DNA from: Phallusia mammillata
Lineage: Eukaryota > Chordata > Ascidiacea > Phlebobranchia > Ascidiidae
Assembly: GCA_003260075.1 (NCBI GenBank)
Contig: QLIY01000171.1
Location: 104,892-168,891 of the forward strand
DNA length: 64,000 nucleotides
Direction of reading: 5' to 3'
The notes below the pieces were generated by a model that searched no databases, was not told the DNA's origin, and saw only the letters and a program-made list of their open reading frames with translations. Below are positions 37,301 through 48,347 of this stretch, piece after piece; the first letter of the stretch is position 1, and every line of letters starts with the position of its first letter. The position numbers were made by a program, and so were the translations under genes.

Positions 37301-38254
37301 CAAATGCAGCGACCACAATGTCGATCTGTTTTTGTCAGTCAAAAAAAACTTTAATATGTGTTTCGTAGTCAGCTGAAAGTTTCATTACTCAAACTTTAAA
37401 CAAACTGTAATATCACACAGACTTACCAATAATAAGCATAATTGCTGGGTTGTATGTTGTGCCGTTAGCGTTGCAGGGAAGGCTAGTTGACGATGCCATG
37501 ACGTCAGTTTGAAAACCGCTTACGGGTACCGAAAGGGAACCTGATTTCTTGAGAGTTTGATTTAATCCGTATCGAAAAACTGGCAAACAAACATCTGTAC
37601 TACTTGAATTGGTAATGTGCGGTGCTGGTAATATAAAATGAGGCAAGACGCAGCATCCTAGCCCGATAATCGGGGGGGGGGAGATTTCTTTAGAGTTTGA
37701 TTTAATCCGTATCGAAAAAGTGGCAAACAAACGTCTGTACTACTTGAATTGGTAATGTGCGGCGCTGGTAATATAAAATGAGGCAAGACGCAGCATCCTA
37801 GCCCGATAATCATTAGGAAAACACCAACAGCAATAATTCGAGGCCGGTTGAACTGGCTACCGAAAAACGAAACAGGTATAATGACTACCATGTTGCCGAT
37901 CTGGTAACTGCTTGGTATGAACGAAGCCATTGTGTTCGGTATCCGAAAACGTTTCGAGATGTAATTCAGCACACTGTCAGTGTACGTCAAGGTAAGCAAG
38001 TTCATCAGTTGAAAACAGGTAAGAAAAAATAAGAACATGTTGATAGTGTAACATGAGGTGGGCATCGGGGCAATAGATGATACTGTCCTTGCCCGACCCC
38101 GTTCTGGAAAGGGATCCTCCCGGGGCAAAGGGCTAGGAGTCATAAGTGTTACACCATCCCGGCGCTCATGCGGTCTTTCGGTGCTGTAATAGTTCGGTGG
38201 GCTTTCAGTTGGATGGGTAGGAAGCAATGGAATAGCTCCCTCCGCCTGCGACAT
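29698..38254 (-). CDS. SLCO/OATP organic anion transporter
   Basis: Ten exons: 37427-38254 (with an artefact insert), 37082-37180, 36642-36782, 35392-35525, 33239-33395, 32641-32805, 31933-32125, 31121-31292, 30403-30634 and 29698-29990. After removal of one duplicated 130-bp copy and its G10 run in exon 1, the coding length is divisible by three and gives about 757 residues, within the usual 640-850. A long Pro-rich cytosolic N terminus precedes the first membrane helix (CYTINMFLFFLTCFQLMNLL). Family marks are YIDDHVV, the PAWIGAWWLGYLVAG signature, a Cys-rich Kazal-like extracellular loop (CNVDCHC to SPCYAGC) and the final IPGPIWFG...DKSC block. The start used is MSQAEG at 38254; an in-frame Met at 38272 is also possible. 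The predicted role is sodium-independent uptake of organic anions at the plasma membrane; the subfamily is not assigned. Confidence 0.9.
31307..31346. other. 40-G run, probable assembly gap
   Basis: Exactly 40 G just upstream (on the minus strand) of the Kazal-loop exon of the transporter. Treated as a gap placeholder. Confidence 0.75.
34037..35430. repeat. Duplicated haplotype segments in transporter intron
   Basis: About 34037-34516 is repeated with several per cent divergence at 34529-35000, either side of a G10 run (34517-34526). About 35000-35210 is repeated at 35222-35430, either side of an 11-G run (35211-35221). The second pair also repeats the 3' end of the exon at 35392-35525. These are best read as two alleles placed in series, so this intron is shorter in the real genome. 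Confidence 0.75.
37540..37811. repeat. Duplicated exon segment with G10 join
   Basis: About 130 bp of transporter exon 1 occur twice around a G10 run (37672-37681), with about four differences. Removing one copy and the run restores the reading frame. Confidence 0.85.
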
Positions 38255-40377
38255 CTTTTTGTAAGGCCACAAGTAAAATTTACATCATTTAAAAAAATCT
38301 ACGTATTGTCACCATCTCGAAAATAAGGAAAACAGCTTGCAGTGAAACTAACGACCAAAGATTATTTTTGTTATAAGTTCAAACCATTACTTGGTTGATA
38401 ATCGCGTAAACTGTCGATACGGGGGGGGGGGCCTCGAAAATAAGGAAAACAGCTTGCGGTGAAACTAACGACCAAAGATTATTTTTGTTTTAAGTTCAAA
38501 CCATTACTTGGTTGATAATCGCGTAAACTGTCGATACGAAACGAAGTTTTTACTACCCAAACCTTGCTAAATATATGACATACTGTGCAATGACAGTCAA
38601 AGATACTTCTTGTTTCTTTAGACATAAAGCATAACAATTATCTTAATTTTATCAGTTACTAATATTCCATCATTTATTTGCCAACTATGCGCACAAAATA
38701 TATTCATTTAATGACTCATCTTCGCACATGGACATTGGACATTTACCTATACTTGAGGTAGTGATTTCATAGAGATGGCTGAAGCCATAATTAAGTCGGG
38801 AAGCGCAGCCAGTCGGGTGATCTAGATTTACGAGACGCGTTTAAAGCTTGCTTCCTGTCCGACAAAATGAAAACAACTGGCTGTAACTTTATGCCCTGTA
38901 GTCAGCCTCACTCGAACGTTTGGAAAAACACCAGTCTTCAAAGCTCACATTTAAACCAGAACTTTTGTGCCAATTGCATTTAAATTAGGTTACCATGCAG
39001 TCTCATATAGTCAAAATGTCCATATGGTACAGCTGGTCTAATCACTTTAGTGTGTATAGGTACATATACCCAGATCAGAACATGTGGGAAATCATGCGCC
39101 CAAACAGCAAAATTCACGCCAAACAAGCTTTTTATTTTACAGATTTTGTTTTACAGCCCACAACTTAACCAGCATAGATAAAACTAAACCCACAATACAG
39201 GAGAAAAACATAAAACCCTGTCTTAATTAAACTTTTAACTTGCCAATCTGAGTACCGAGCCTAAACTGGACACATCAACAAGCAGTACTCTTGCTTTTCT
39301 GGTTCTCAAAGTCATTTCAAATTTGACTACATGAATTGATTCACTGTTCAATGCACAAGAACTTTTTGAACTAATAGTTGCATCATAGTCGTGCTCGGCT
39401 AGCAAATCCTTGTCGCATTAGCACGTGCAGCGTACAGTCTTGCTGTCGGGCTCAGACTATGAGCAGTTACTGTGCACAGGATTGGAGCAGAACGGAAATC
39501 GTTAGGCTGTGATCAATTAAGTTGTTTTTTGTTGATAGAAGACTTTAAAGGACGGTTGCCATTTATCGTCCAGCAACTGCCTAACCTTGCCTGCACTTAT
39601 GATATCATACAAAGTGACATTTCGCAACGTAATGAGTAGATTTAAGTAGCCTAAGTAAGTGAATAGATTGTCTTTCAGGGCAGGTCTTCCTAAACTTTTA
39701 GCACGAACCACCTTTCAACTGTATACATTTTTACTTGGCGATACAAATAAACTTTGTGATACTATTAAAAACGCGACTGTCAAAAATTACTGTGGGGGGG
39801 GGGGCATATACATTTTCACTTGGCGGTACATATAAACTTTGTGATACTATTAAAAACGCGACTGTCAAAAATTACTGTGCAGCTATATTTTTTTTTCTCA
39901 GCACGTGCTTACATTGCGTAATAGTTCTTGCATCATACGGAGCTGGGAAAATGCACGGGGCGTGCACTCTTGTTGGTCTCGTTCAAATTTTAGATTTATA
40001 TGACAACATCTTCAGTGGAATTCGTTTTGCACCACTTTTATGCGATAATACAAACCTATGATTTTGTTTCTCGCGACTCCGTCCGGGTTTGGTCAGTAAG
40101 TAACAATAAAGTGCAATAGTCCCTCCAAATGACTACCTAGCGCCATCCAGCATCCAATAAATCTGCTTGTCTTTTCTAAACAAATGACTTTCTGGATAAA
40201 AATACTTAAACGCATTTTGTTTTTGTGAAGAAGAAAAAGAATGGAGGGAATAAAAATAAGAAAAAATTCTTTAAAAATCAGCAAGCGACAGGAAAAAAAA
40301 ACTAATTAACACAATGTTCATACCGCAACGCAACAGATTAATCTGTTTTGAAAACGAAATTAAATCAAAATCTTAAA
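38255..40377. other. Intergenic, no gene seen
   Basis: The upstream region of the transporter gene and the downstream region of BRF2. It contains two haplotype joins: an 11-G run at 38421-38431 and one at 39794-39804, each flanked by duplicated sequence. No supported gene. Confidence 0.5.
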
Positions 40378-42560
40378 TTATTTTTCTTGGTCGAGTTCTT
40401 CTTTTATCCTTATTAATCGGTCGATTTCTTCAGGGTTGCGAACGTATTGGTGCAGTTCAGATTCAGGTATGTCATCTTCATCTAAAGTCTCAGACATTGA
40501 GGCAGTTTTTAAACGTTTAACGTCTGGGCCATCATTTTCTGCGAGCGGGTATTCTGTTGTATTTAAATATGTTGGCGGTGTACAAAGAAACTCATTCTCA
40601 GTAAAATCGCGAGTTTTTTCAGTTTTGACGAAAACGTGGTCTGTTTGTGTGCTGCTTGGTAATTGAAAAAGAGCACCATTGTGTTTAAGTACGTCGTCGA
40701 TAAGGCGATGAAATCTCTCAAGTCGTATGTCGTTGTCATCTATCCATGGTAACCTGCATTATAATATGCTGTAATTGTACAAACACCTTGACGAAATTGG
40801 CATAAAACTTTAAACAACAAAAATATTGCATCAATTATTCTACGCTTGGGATGGTATTTCCAACTGAAATAAAACAATTAGAAAGAGGGGCTACTATAAA
40901 ATACGTAAACTACACTTTTTGGGCTGATATTCTAACATAGGTTAGGACGCGGTGTTTAGTACAAGCCCAAAACATTCGAGAATATCAGCCCAATAGGGGT
41001 ATAAGTTTGAATCATAATGTTATCATAATCGCAAACCCTCGACCCGGCCCTAATGGCTTTAACTGTCGACATTTTCAGAAGTTTCATATATTTTACAGCA
41101 AGATTGCGTATTTTAGAGGAGCCAATTGGAAAGGTGGGGCTCAAAAAATTAAACAAAATCGAACCAAACATACATTTTATTACAAATAAATTTACTTGAA
41201 AGAGTTTTGCAGTGCCAAAACATTAATACGATCCGGCTGTAAACTAGACAAAAAACCCGGGCGAGTCATGTTACTTAGTCACTTTTTATTCAACATTACC
41301 GTCTGGCAAGAATGAAGACGCGCTCACGAAAATCACGCAGTAACACTCTGTTGAAGTTCCCAATGGAATTCTGATGACAAAAGTTGGCAAACGAGGTGCA
41401 CACTTTCTGGCTGTAAAAAATGCATCAATGTTTTGGGGCTAAATTTTTAAAACTTATCAAAACATTGTTGGAATTTGTGCCATCAGCATTTTACTGATTT
41501 TTTGAGCTGTGATTGGTCAGTTCAACCATTATTGACATACATATGGTCTGTTTCAGTCAAAAAAAAAAATTCAAAAAATGGGAAACTGTTAAACAGGCAA
41601 CATGTAAATTTATCTCCTAATGTGCATTTGACCAACAAAAAAATTCAATTTCACCAAGGTTTGTTTTATTGTAGTAATTTTTGTAGCCTTACTGTTTCTC
41701 CTCTGATATGAAGGCAAGATACCCTGCAGTGTAAGAGACTGTTCTCGGAGAAAACCCTGCAGTTAGCTCAAGTTTCCCAAGAAACTCAAAAATCTTCTCT
41801 GCTTTTTGTCGCAGTATTGGTCTGTAAAAAAAACATGTTTAAGAAACACTGTTCAGGAAAAAAAGAGGAGAGATACAATAAAGTGTACATTTACATACTT
41901 AAATGCACAAAAAAGTCACATCATTACAGTTTCTGGCTTGTGGAGATAAAACTTAAGTCGGGCCTGCAGGGACCAGCCATATGATATTATATCATCATAG
42001 TGCATTGGTTTCAATAAAAAGCCATGGTAAACAAAGACAACTTACTTATTTTCCAAAACTTTCAAGGATCCAACAAATGTGTCATTGACACCCAAAGGTG
42101 ATGGTGATGACATATCTGCCTCTTGTTTAACCTGTCAAAGCATAGGACAAAAAAAAGACTTTTTTGCAGCAGAATATATATATGATGATATTTTAAACAC
42201 ATTTTTGTTGTTTATATTATTGAACACAAGTTTAAAGGTTAAGCTCTTGCACAACCAGTTTTTACCATGCCAAGAATCTTCATGAAGCCTGGTAAAGGTG
42301 CTTGCATCGCCTTGCGCACTTTATCAGGTGTTACATTCAGCCCATGCTGGTTAAGAGCAACATAGAGACAGGAAGCTGAAACAAGTTAAAGTTACAACAA
42401 TGACCTTTTATGTATAAAATATCTGATGTATTTTAAGTTAAGGTTTGGACAGTCAAAAACGTCTGCAACAAACAAACACACACAAACATAAAAATATATA
42501 TAACATTATATAATTATTAGTGATGCACCGAACCCGACTAAAAAGGTTCGGGCCGAAACC

Positions 42561-42605
<45 letters not shown>

Positions 42606-44248
42606 TTGCAAAAATGTTCAATTAACTTACCAGCTATTTGAAGTTTATACACATGTTTTCGATTAAATGCCAAAAATGTTCAATTAACTTACCAGCTATT
42701 TGAAGTTTGTACACATGTTTTCGATTAAATGCCAACTTTATTCCGTAAGTTTCAAATATGGTTGTTGCAGTCTCCATGATTTGTTGATCATTTTCCACAA
42801 ACGGTGTACAACCATTTCTCATTTCTTCAATATACTTTTTGTTTCTCAGTCTCGCCCTGTTTGAAATACATTTTAGGTTCCTCTACTGTTTATTTCAATA
42901 ATACTCAGATGGTGATCAAGAGTAAAATAAATTATCAAGTTGCAAATACTGTGGACTTCATTGCAAATTAGTTGGACAGAATAACACATTATTATTTTTT
43001 GATGCTGTATGGGATTATTTATTTAATTTATCTAGACATGAGTGTTAATCCACATTTAGAAAAACTTTTTTGTCAACAAAACAAATTTTGTTTACCACAA
43101 AAGGACCTGCCATACCTTTCTTTTTTGTCACTTGAGTAAAAACTATATTTGTGTTCAAACTTTGAAGAGCTTGAAGCAATTTTGGTGCCAATCAATTCAC
43201 CTTCATCGGCAGCTTGAAAGTTACTGACAGCAGCAGATGAACTGATGTCCCCACAATCCATGCAAACCTAAAAAATAAATCGGATAAATATATATCACAA
43301 ATTTCCTTGCATTTTCATAAAAACGAAACAGGTCTTTTCTGCTTACGAGGAATCAAACAATCTTTCAAAGTCCACCATAACTGAAATCACATCAACTATT
43401 ATGATTTTTGAAACATTATCATTTTTTTTTCAATTCTGAACAAAAAGTCAGTAATTTAGTGGCAGGTTGACAACCATGGCTGAGACAACTTTAAACTTCA
43501 CAGAACTAAAATGATAATGAAACATTACTATTCTGTTGTGTAATACCACTGTGTGCCCCAGAGAAATAGCATACAACTTCATAAATGATTTGGCAAGTTA
43601 GACGGTTTCTATTAAAAACCTTTTAAATTAAAACAGCTATTATCTTTTTTGCAGCAACTTTTTATAGAAGACCACACATTTTGCTTTATAAACCACTGCT
43701 AGACTGTACATATCTTTGTTAACTTTAACTTACCAGTGTAGCTTCTAACCCATGACTGTCGTCAGGGGGGGGGGGGGCAAGTTAGACGGTCTCTAATTAA
43801 AACCTTTTAAATTAAAACAGCTATTATCTTTTTTGCAGCAACTTTTCATAGAAGACCACACATTTTACTTTACTAAACCACTGCTAGACTGTACATATCA
43901 ATGTTAACTTTAACTTACCAGTGTAGCTTCTAACCCATGACTGTCGTCAACCAATTTGCCACCACAGGCTTGGCACTTCATGCTTATATATTACTGTTAT
44001 TGCAACATTATAAAATGTTTTCCTTTTTACATTAGATAATACAGATGTTTTACTTTTTTATCCTACTGAGCTATTTTNTTAAAACAGCTATTATCTTTTT
44101 TGCAGCAACTTTTCATAGAAGACCACACATTTTACTTTACTAAACCACTGCTAGACTGTACATATCAATGTTAACTTTAACTTACCAGTGTAGCTTCTAA
44201 CCCATGACTGTCGTCAACCAATTTGCCACCACAGGCTTGGCACTTCAT
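40378..44248 (-). CDS. BRF2: BRF2, TFIIIB subunit for type 3 Pol III promoters
   Basis: Eight exons: 44186-44248, 43116-43267, 42693-42856, 42266-42375, 42046-42131, 41693-41821, 41300-41410 and 40378-40753. They give 396 residues (human about 419) with every phase consistent. An N-terminal zinc ribbon (CQAC near residue 3, CMDC near residue 23) is followed by two TFIIB-like cyclin repeats (for example KLQIAASCLYVALNQHGLN and FSPRTVSYTAGYLAF). The acidic C-terminal motif DIPESELHQYVRNPEE matches the conserved BRF2 end. In the family this protein recruits RNA polymerase III to gene-external promoters such as U6 and 7SK. Exon 1 occurs two and a half times (43736-43764, 43919-43981, 44186-44248) because contigs overlap at a 13-G run and at an N (44078). 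The most 5' copy is used here. Confidence 0.9.
42521..42603. mobile_element. Truncated hAT-type MITE end beside gap
   Basis: TAGTGATGCACCGAACCCG, followed by GGTTCGGGCCGAAACC, is the same terminus type as the MITE at 19705-20140. It runs into a 41-G run (42563-42603) where the rest is missing. It lies in an intron of BRF2. Confidence 0.6.
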
Positions 44249-44300
44249 GCTTATATATTACTGTTTTTGCAACATTATAAAATGTTTTCCTCTTCACTTT
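43570..44300. repeat. Triplicated BRF2 exon 1 region, contig overlaps
   Basis: The segment containing BRF2 exon 1 and the flanking AAAACAGCTATTATC sequence appears three times in whole or part, separated by a G run at 43765-43777 and by a single N at 44078. The copies differ at a few per cent of positions, consistent with alleles. Confidence 0.85.
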
Positions 44301-44828
44301 ACAATACAGATGTTTTACCTTTTTATCCTACTGAGCTATTTTATAAATCATCTGCCAAACAACAAAGTTTGAAAAAGGGTTGTTGCATCTTACAGTCAAT
44401 TTTGTTGTTCCATTGACAGTTGAACAATGGTTAACATTTCATGATAACACCCATGCAATGCAGTAGACACGCAAACAGAAAGACAAATGATAATCATTAT
44501 AAAATCTTTGGACATGAAACAAACTCTTTCCGATTTTTCTGAATACGAACATAAATCCCATTGCCTGCCCAAAAGTTTGGGCATAATTTAAAACAAATAA
44601 AAAATGTAGAGTGGGGGGGGGGACAAACAGAAAAAAAATCTTTGGACATGAAACAAAATCTTTCCGATTTTTCTGAATACGAACATAAATCCCATTGTCT
44701 GCCCAAAAGTTTGGGCATAATTTAAAACAAATAAAAAATGTAGAGTGCACAGTGTTTGAATTTGAGATTGAACATTGGGTTAAAGATCAAACAGTTCGGC
44801 ACAAACTTTTGATTGTAAAACTTGCATT

Positions 44829-46577
44829 TTATTCAGTTTTTTCTTTTTCTTCCTCATCAAAATCGTTTTTGCGACATCTTTGAAAAGCGTAGCGCAAGGA
44901 AATCAGTATTGGTAAACTAATTGGCAGAAATAGTGGAATATAAATTGCAAACTTTTGGTCCTCTGGAAAATACAGTAACTCCAATAGGGTAGGGTCAAAA
45001 AATGCAGTTTCAGAAGCTATAAACGCTTTTTTCGAATATTTCAAAGCAGTCTTAAGGTCACCATTTTTAAGTGCACCTTTGGCTTTGATTATTGATTCAA
45101 CAGCATCATACACCTCAGTGGCAATATTGTCATTTATCACTATGTTACTGATTTGATTTAAAAGCTTTGACAATGAGTGGAGCGTGTGAATTGAAGAGGC
45201 TATATGCTCTACAGTTCTTAGCCTGTACAAGTAGTTTAATTCCCAGTCTGCTATATTTTCATACCCAGCATCCTCGAAAATGATCTGTTCCCCAACATAT
45301 GGATTATTTTGCAAGCCAAGAAGAATACGGAGATGGGGAATAAATGGGGGGGGGGGAGCTATATTTTCATACCCAGCATCCTCAAAAATGACCTGTTCCC
45401 CAACAGATGGATTATTTTGCAAGCCAAGAAGAATACGGAGATGGGGAATAAATGCACTCATAAATATTTGAGGATCAACTCTTGTCAGGCCATTTGATTC
45501 ACTTACGTTTTTTATGTTGTAGAACTGCATTGAGCCCCATCTTGGGACCAGAAAAGCATTACTTTTGGAAAGGTCACCATTCTCAGTTTTAATGTACAAT
45601 GGTGTAAACTTTTTTTCAGTAAGATAAACGACAAAGTTTAGTGTTGGATCTGAAGACACTTGTGATCCAAGTCGACCTTCAATTGGGTTTATCACCAATG
45701 ACAACTGTTGTGGTGTGAGGTACCGATACAAAGCCTTATTTTGTTCATCCTTTTTTACTTTGGGCTTGTACGGTATAGCGGTGTAGTATAAAATCTGAGA
45801 TCCGACATGAAAATCAAACAAATGCTGTAGTTTATTTAACATTGGTGTCAAAAACATTTCAGAGTCTTTTTCCATGTCCCAGGTTGCAGCTTGAACTTGT
45901 GGCTCTGGACAGAGCAAGGAAAACAATAGCTCAAATTTTGGATTGGCTTGCACCATTTTAATTAGATTTCTGTCATGTCGATCCTCATGTGTGGTTCGAT
46001 AAATGTTTCCAACCATATGATGCAAGAGGGCTTCGTTAATAATGACATCTTTGATTAAATCCCTAATAAGTAATGATAATTGATCGATTGTGTTCTTTTC
46101 TGTATTTGGTAGAGTGCATGTGATTGTCCCATCTTTGGCTACATGTGCTTCCATCTGTTCAGTTGACTTGACATTTAACCTAATTACAATGCCTGTAAAC
46201 TTGTTACTTTTGGAATTCATATCATCAAAGCTGTACAAAAACTTTATTTGACCTTTCATGTCATTATTTAAATCAAGCTTTAATGCGTTGATAAGAACGT
46301 CTGCAACATTGTCTGCATTTTCTGGAACTTTTACCAATATTGGAACCTTTACAGTCAGACTTTTATCTTCATACAATGAAGAGATTTCATCAAATGGCAA
46401 AGAAGCCCTGTAAACTTCAGTAGTCTTCCACCAAATAGGAATGCCAAATGCAAAAATGACTACACCAATGCTAATTGCAGCCCAGGTCTGAGTTTTTTTG
46501 CTGTTGAAGTCATTTGACAGAAATGTTCTGTGTTTAGGGTTAACACTAGTAGACATCAAGGTTTTTTGTATGTCCAC
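44829..46577 (-). CDS. PIGS: PIG-S, GPI transamidase subunit
   Basis: A single exon of 582 raw codons. A G run at 45348-45357 with a repeated 31-residue segment (FIPHLRILLGLQNNP onward) inflates it; without this it is about 547 residues (human 555). Family marks are an N-terminal transmembrane helix (about 32-50) followed by WWKTTEVYRASLPF, a large lumenal domain and a C-terminal helix (FAIYIPLFLPISLPILISL) with a short Lys/Glu-rich cytosolic end. PIG-S is a structural subunit of the ER complex that attaches GPI anchors to proteins. The stop codon lies inside an AATAAA, so the 3' untranslated region may be very short. The start at 46577 precedes the membrane helix by about 30 residues, as in the family. 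Confidence 0.92.
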   Translation of the reverse strand: MDIQKTLMSTSVNPKHRTFLSNDFNSKKTQTWAAISIGVVIFAFGIPIWWKTTEVYRASLPFDEISSLYEDKSLTVKVPILVKVPENADNVADVLINALKLDLNNDMKGQIKFLYSFDDMNSKSNKFTGIVIRLNVKSTEQMEAHVAKDGTITCTLPNTEKNTIDQLSLLIRDLIKDVIINEALLHHMVGNIYRTTHEDRHDRNLIKMVQANPKFELLFSLLCPEPQVQAATWDMEKDSEMFLTPMLNKLQHLFDFHVGSQILYYTAIPYKPKVKKDEQNKALYRYLTPQQLSLVINPIEGRLGSQVSSDPTLNFVVYLTEKKFTPLYIKTENGDLSKSNAFLVPRWGSMQFYNIKNVSESNGLTRVDPQIFMSAFIPHLRILLGLQNNPSVGEQVIFEDAGYENIAPPPPFIPHLRILLGLQNNPYVGEQIIFEDAGYENIADWELNYLYRLRTVEHIASSIHTLHSLSKLLNQISNIVINDNIATEVYDAVESIIKAKGALKNGDLKTALKYSKKAFIASETAFFDPTLLELLYFPEDQKFAIYIPLFLPISLPILISLRYAFQRCRKNDFDEEEKEKTE

Positions 46578-48347
46578 TTTAGACCAAACAAAACTGTAAA
46601 ATTCAAAACTTACAAAGCTATGATTAAAAAATATGTTTTTTATTTATCTTTTTTAAGTTAATAAATGAATTCACCAGGGGCATCTCCTGTGCTGTTTCTT
46701 TCTTTCCTACTTTAAATAAAACAAAAGTTTTTTTGTTTAGATCTGGTGCGTGCAGGACCTACACCAACGCCTGTTTGCGCGTGTGCAAGACCCGTAAATT
46801 CGCGTGCAAGACCAATTTCAGCAGGCGCAAAGCAAGCGATATAGAGTTTAAGACAGGACAATCAATGCCTTTTTGGTGCAAAATTGCCACGTGCAACGCA
46901 GAAAATTCGGCGTGCCAATTTTTTTTTTAAAAACAAAATCGCGCGTGCATGCTGCACAGCTCAGCTGCCATACTCTGCACTGCAGACTGGGGAACACCAA
47001 TGGCCAATGCAGTGAATGCACTACAGAAATTACGATCAAGGACGGCTAGCAATAGCAACTGAGCAAAGACAGTGTGTTGAAATAGTTTTTATATTATTTA
47101 AATACACTAAGATTTCAAGCAATATCCTATTCTTAACTTACACTTGCATTTTAACTGGGTTGATCGGTATTTATTAGTTTTAACTTTTAATTACCGTCAA
47201 TTACAATGGGGGGGGGGGGATTATTTAAATACACTAAGATTTCAAACAATATCCTATTCGTAACTTACACTTGCATTTTAACTGGGTCGATCGGTATTTA
47301 TTAGTTTTAACTTTTAATTACCGTCAATTACAATGGTTGCTTTCGATCACGTACGGTAGTTGCGACAAACCGAAAAATAGAGGTATGTTGTGTCACTGGC
47401 TCAAGAAAACAGTAAAACTGAAAAACCGTGTCCTTGCCAACACTCAACACAAAATCAGTAACAAGTTTAAAGAGCTCTTCTGGCAAATGTGACTACAGGA
47501 AAAGACTATTTCTTGAGTCATGGAATATTCACCAACGGGGGGGGGGGAAGGGAATTGCCTCACTCCATGCAAGGATACAGGCAAAGATACTACATATCTA
47601 TGGCACAGATAAAATTCTTGCCGTTTATAAAATGTAAAGAGAAATGAAAATAATATAGTTAAAAAAGAGAACAGTTAAACTTTAAACATCACTTTCCGGG
47701 ATAAAAAGCAGAACTACTTTTCGCCGTTTCTTTATGTGTTTATTGTTAATTTCAAGTGATAAACCTAGCATTGAAGACCATTTCGAAATAATCAAATCAA
47801 AACCAACAACAAATAATAAAATTGAATAATGATTCCAATAGAATTAATAGAAATCAACCAAGTTAGCTGTATCATCTTCCATCCTCCTTTTTTAACATGA
47901 GTCCACAAAAATTGCTGATCGAGTCATTTGTCGTTTGAGTCCGACTGTAAAAACTAAAACCTGAAAGAAAGTTCGGGAATGCCATTGCAACGAACTCTGC
48001 AGAGTACATGTACATTTGAGTTAATCTGGCATTAATTTCAAATCTAAGTCGTGTGAGTTCCTAAATACGAAACCGTGCTTGTTTAATATTTTATGTAATT
48101 ATTGTTTTTCGGTATAAATGTCATAACATTTTACTCTAGACTATTTGAGCCATAGTCCTCTCCGGTGTCCGCACTGTCCGGTTGCAGCCTAAGCAATAGA
48201 AGAAGGCAAACACATGTTTTGCTATTCTGCCATTAAACTTTAGTGTCACACTTTTTAGTTGATTTTATTGAGATTTGAGACAATGATAATGATATGATAT
48301 GAATTTACACTGTTGATGTCATGAACTGATTTAAAATTTAAATTAAA
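46578..48347. other. Divergent intergenic region, no gene seen
   Basis: Head-to-head spacer between PIG-S (-) and HELQ (+). It holds a GC-rich patch (about 46733-47045), a haplotype join (12-G run near 47208-47219 with about 110 bp repeated on each side) and another G10 run at 47537-47546. GAGCTCTTCTGGCAA near 47471 is shared with the repeat at 22741. Confidence 0.5.

Noticed and set aside
43736..44248. Three tandem zinc-ribbon exons in BRF2
   Set aside because: The copies are separated by a G run and an N and carry identical coding ends, so they are overlapping contigs rather than real exon triplication.
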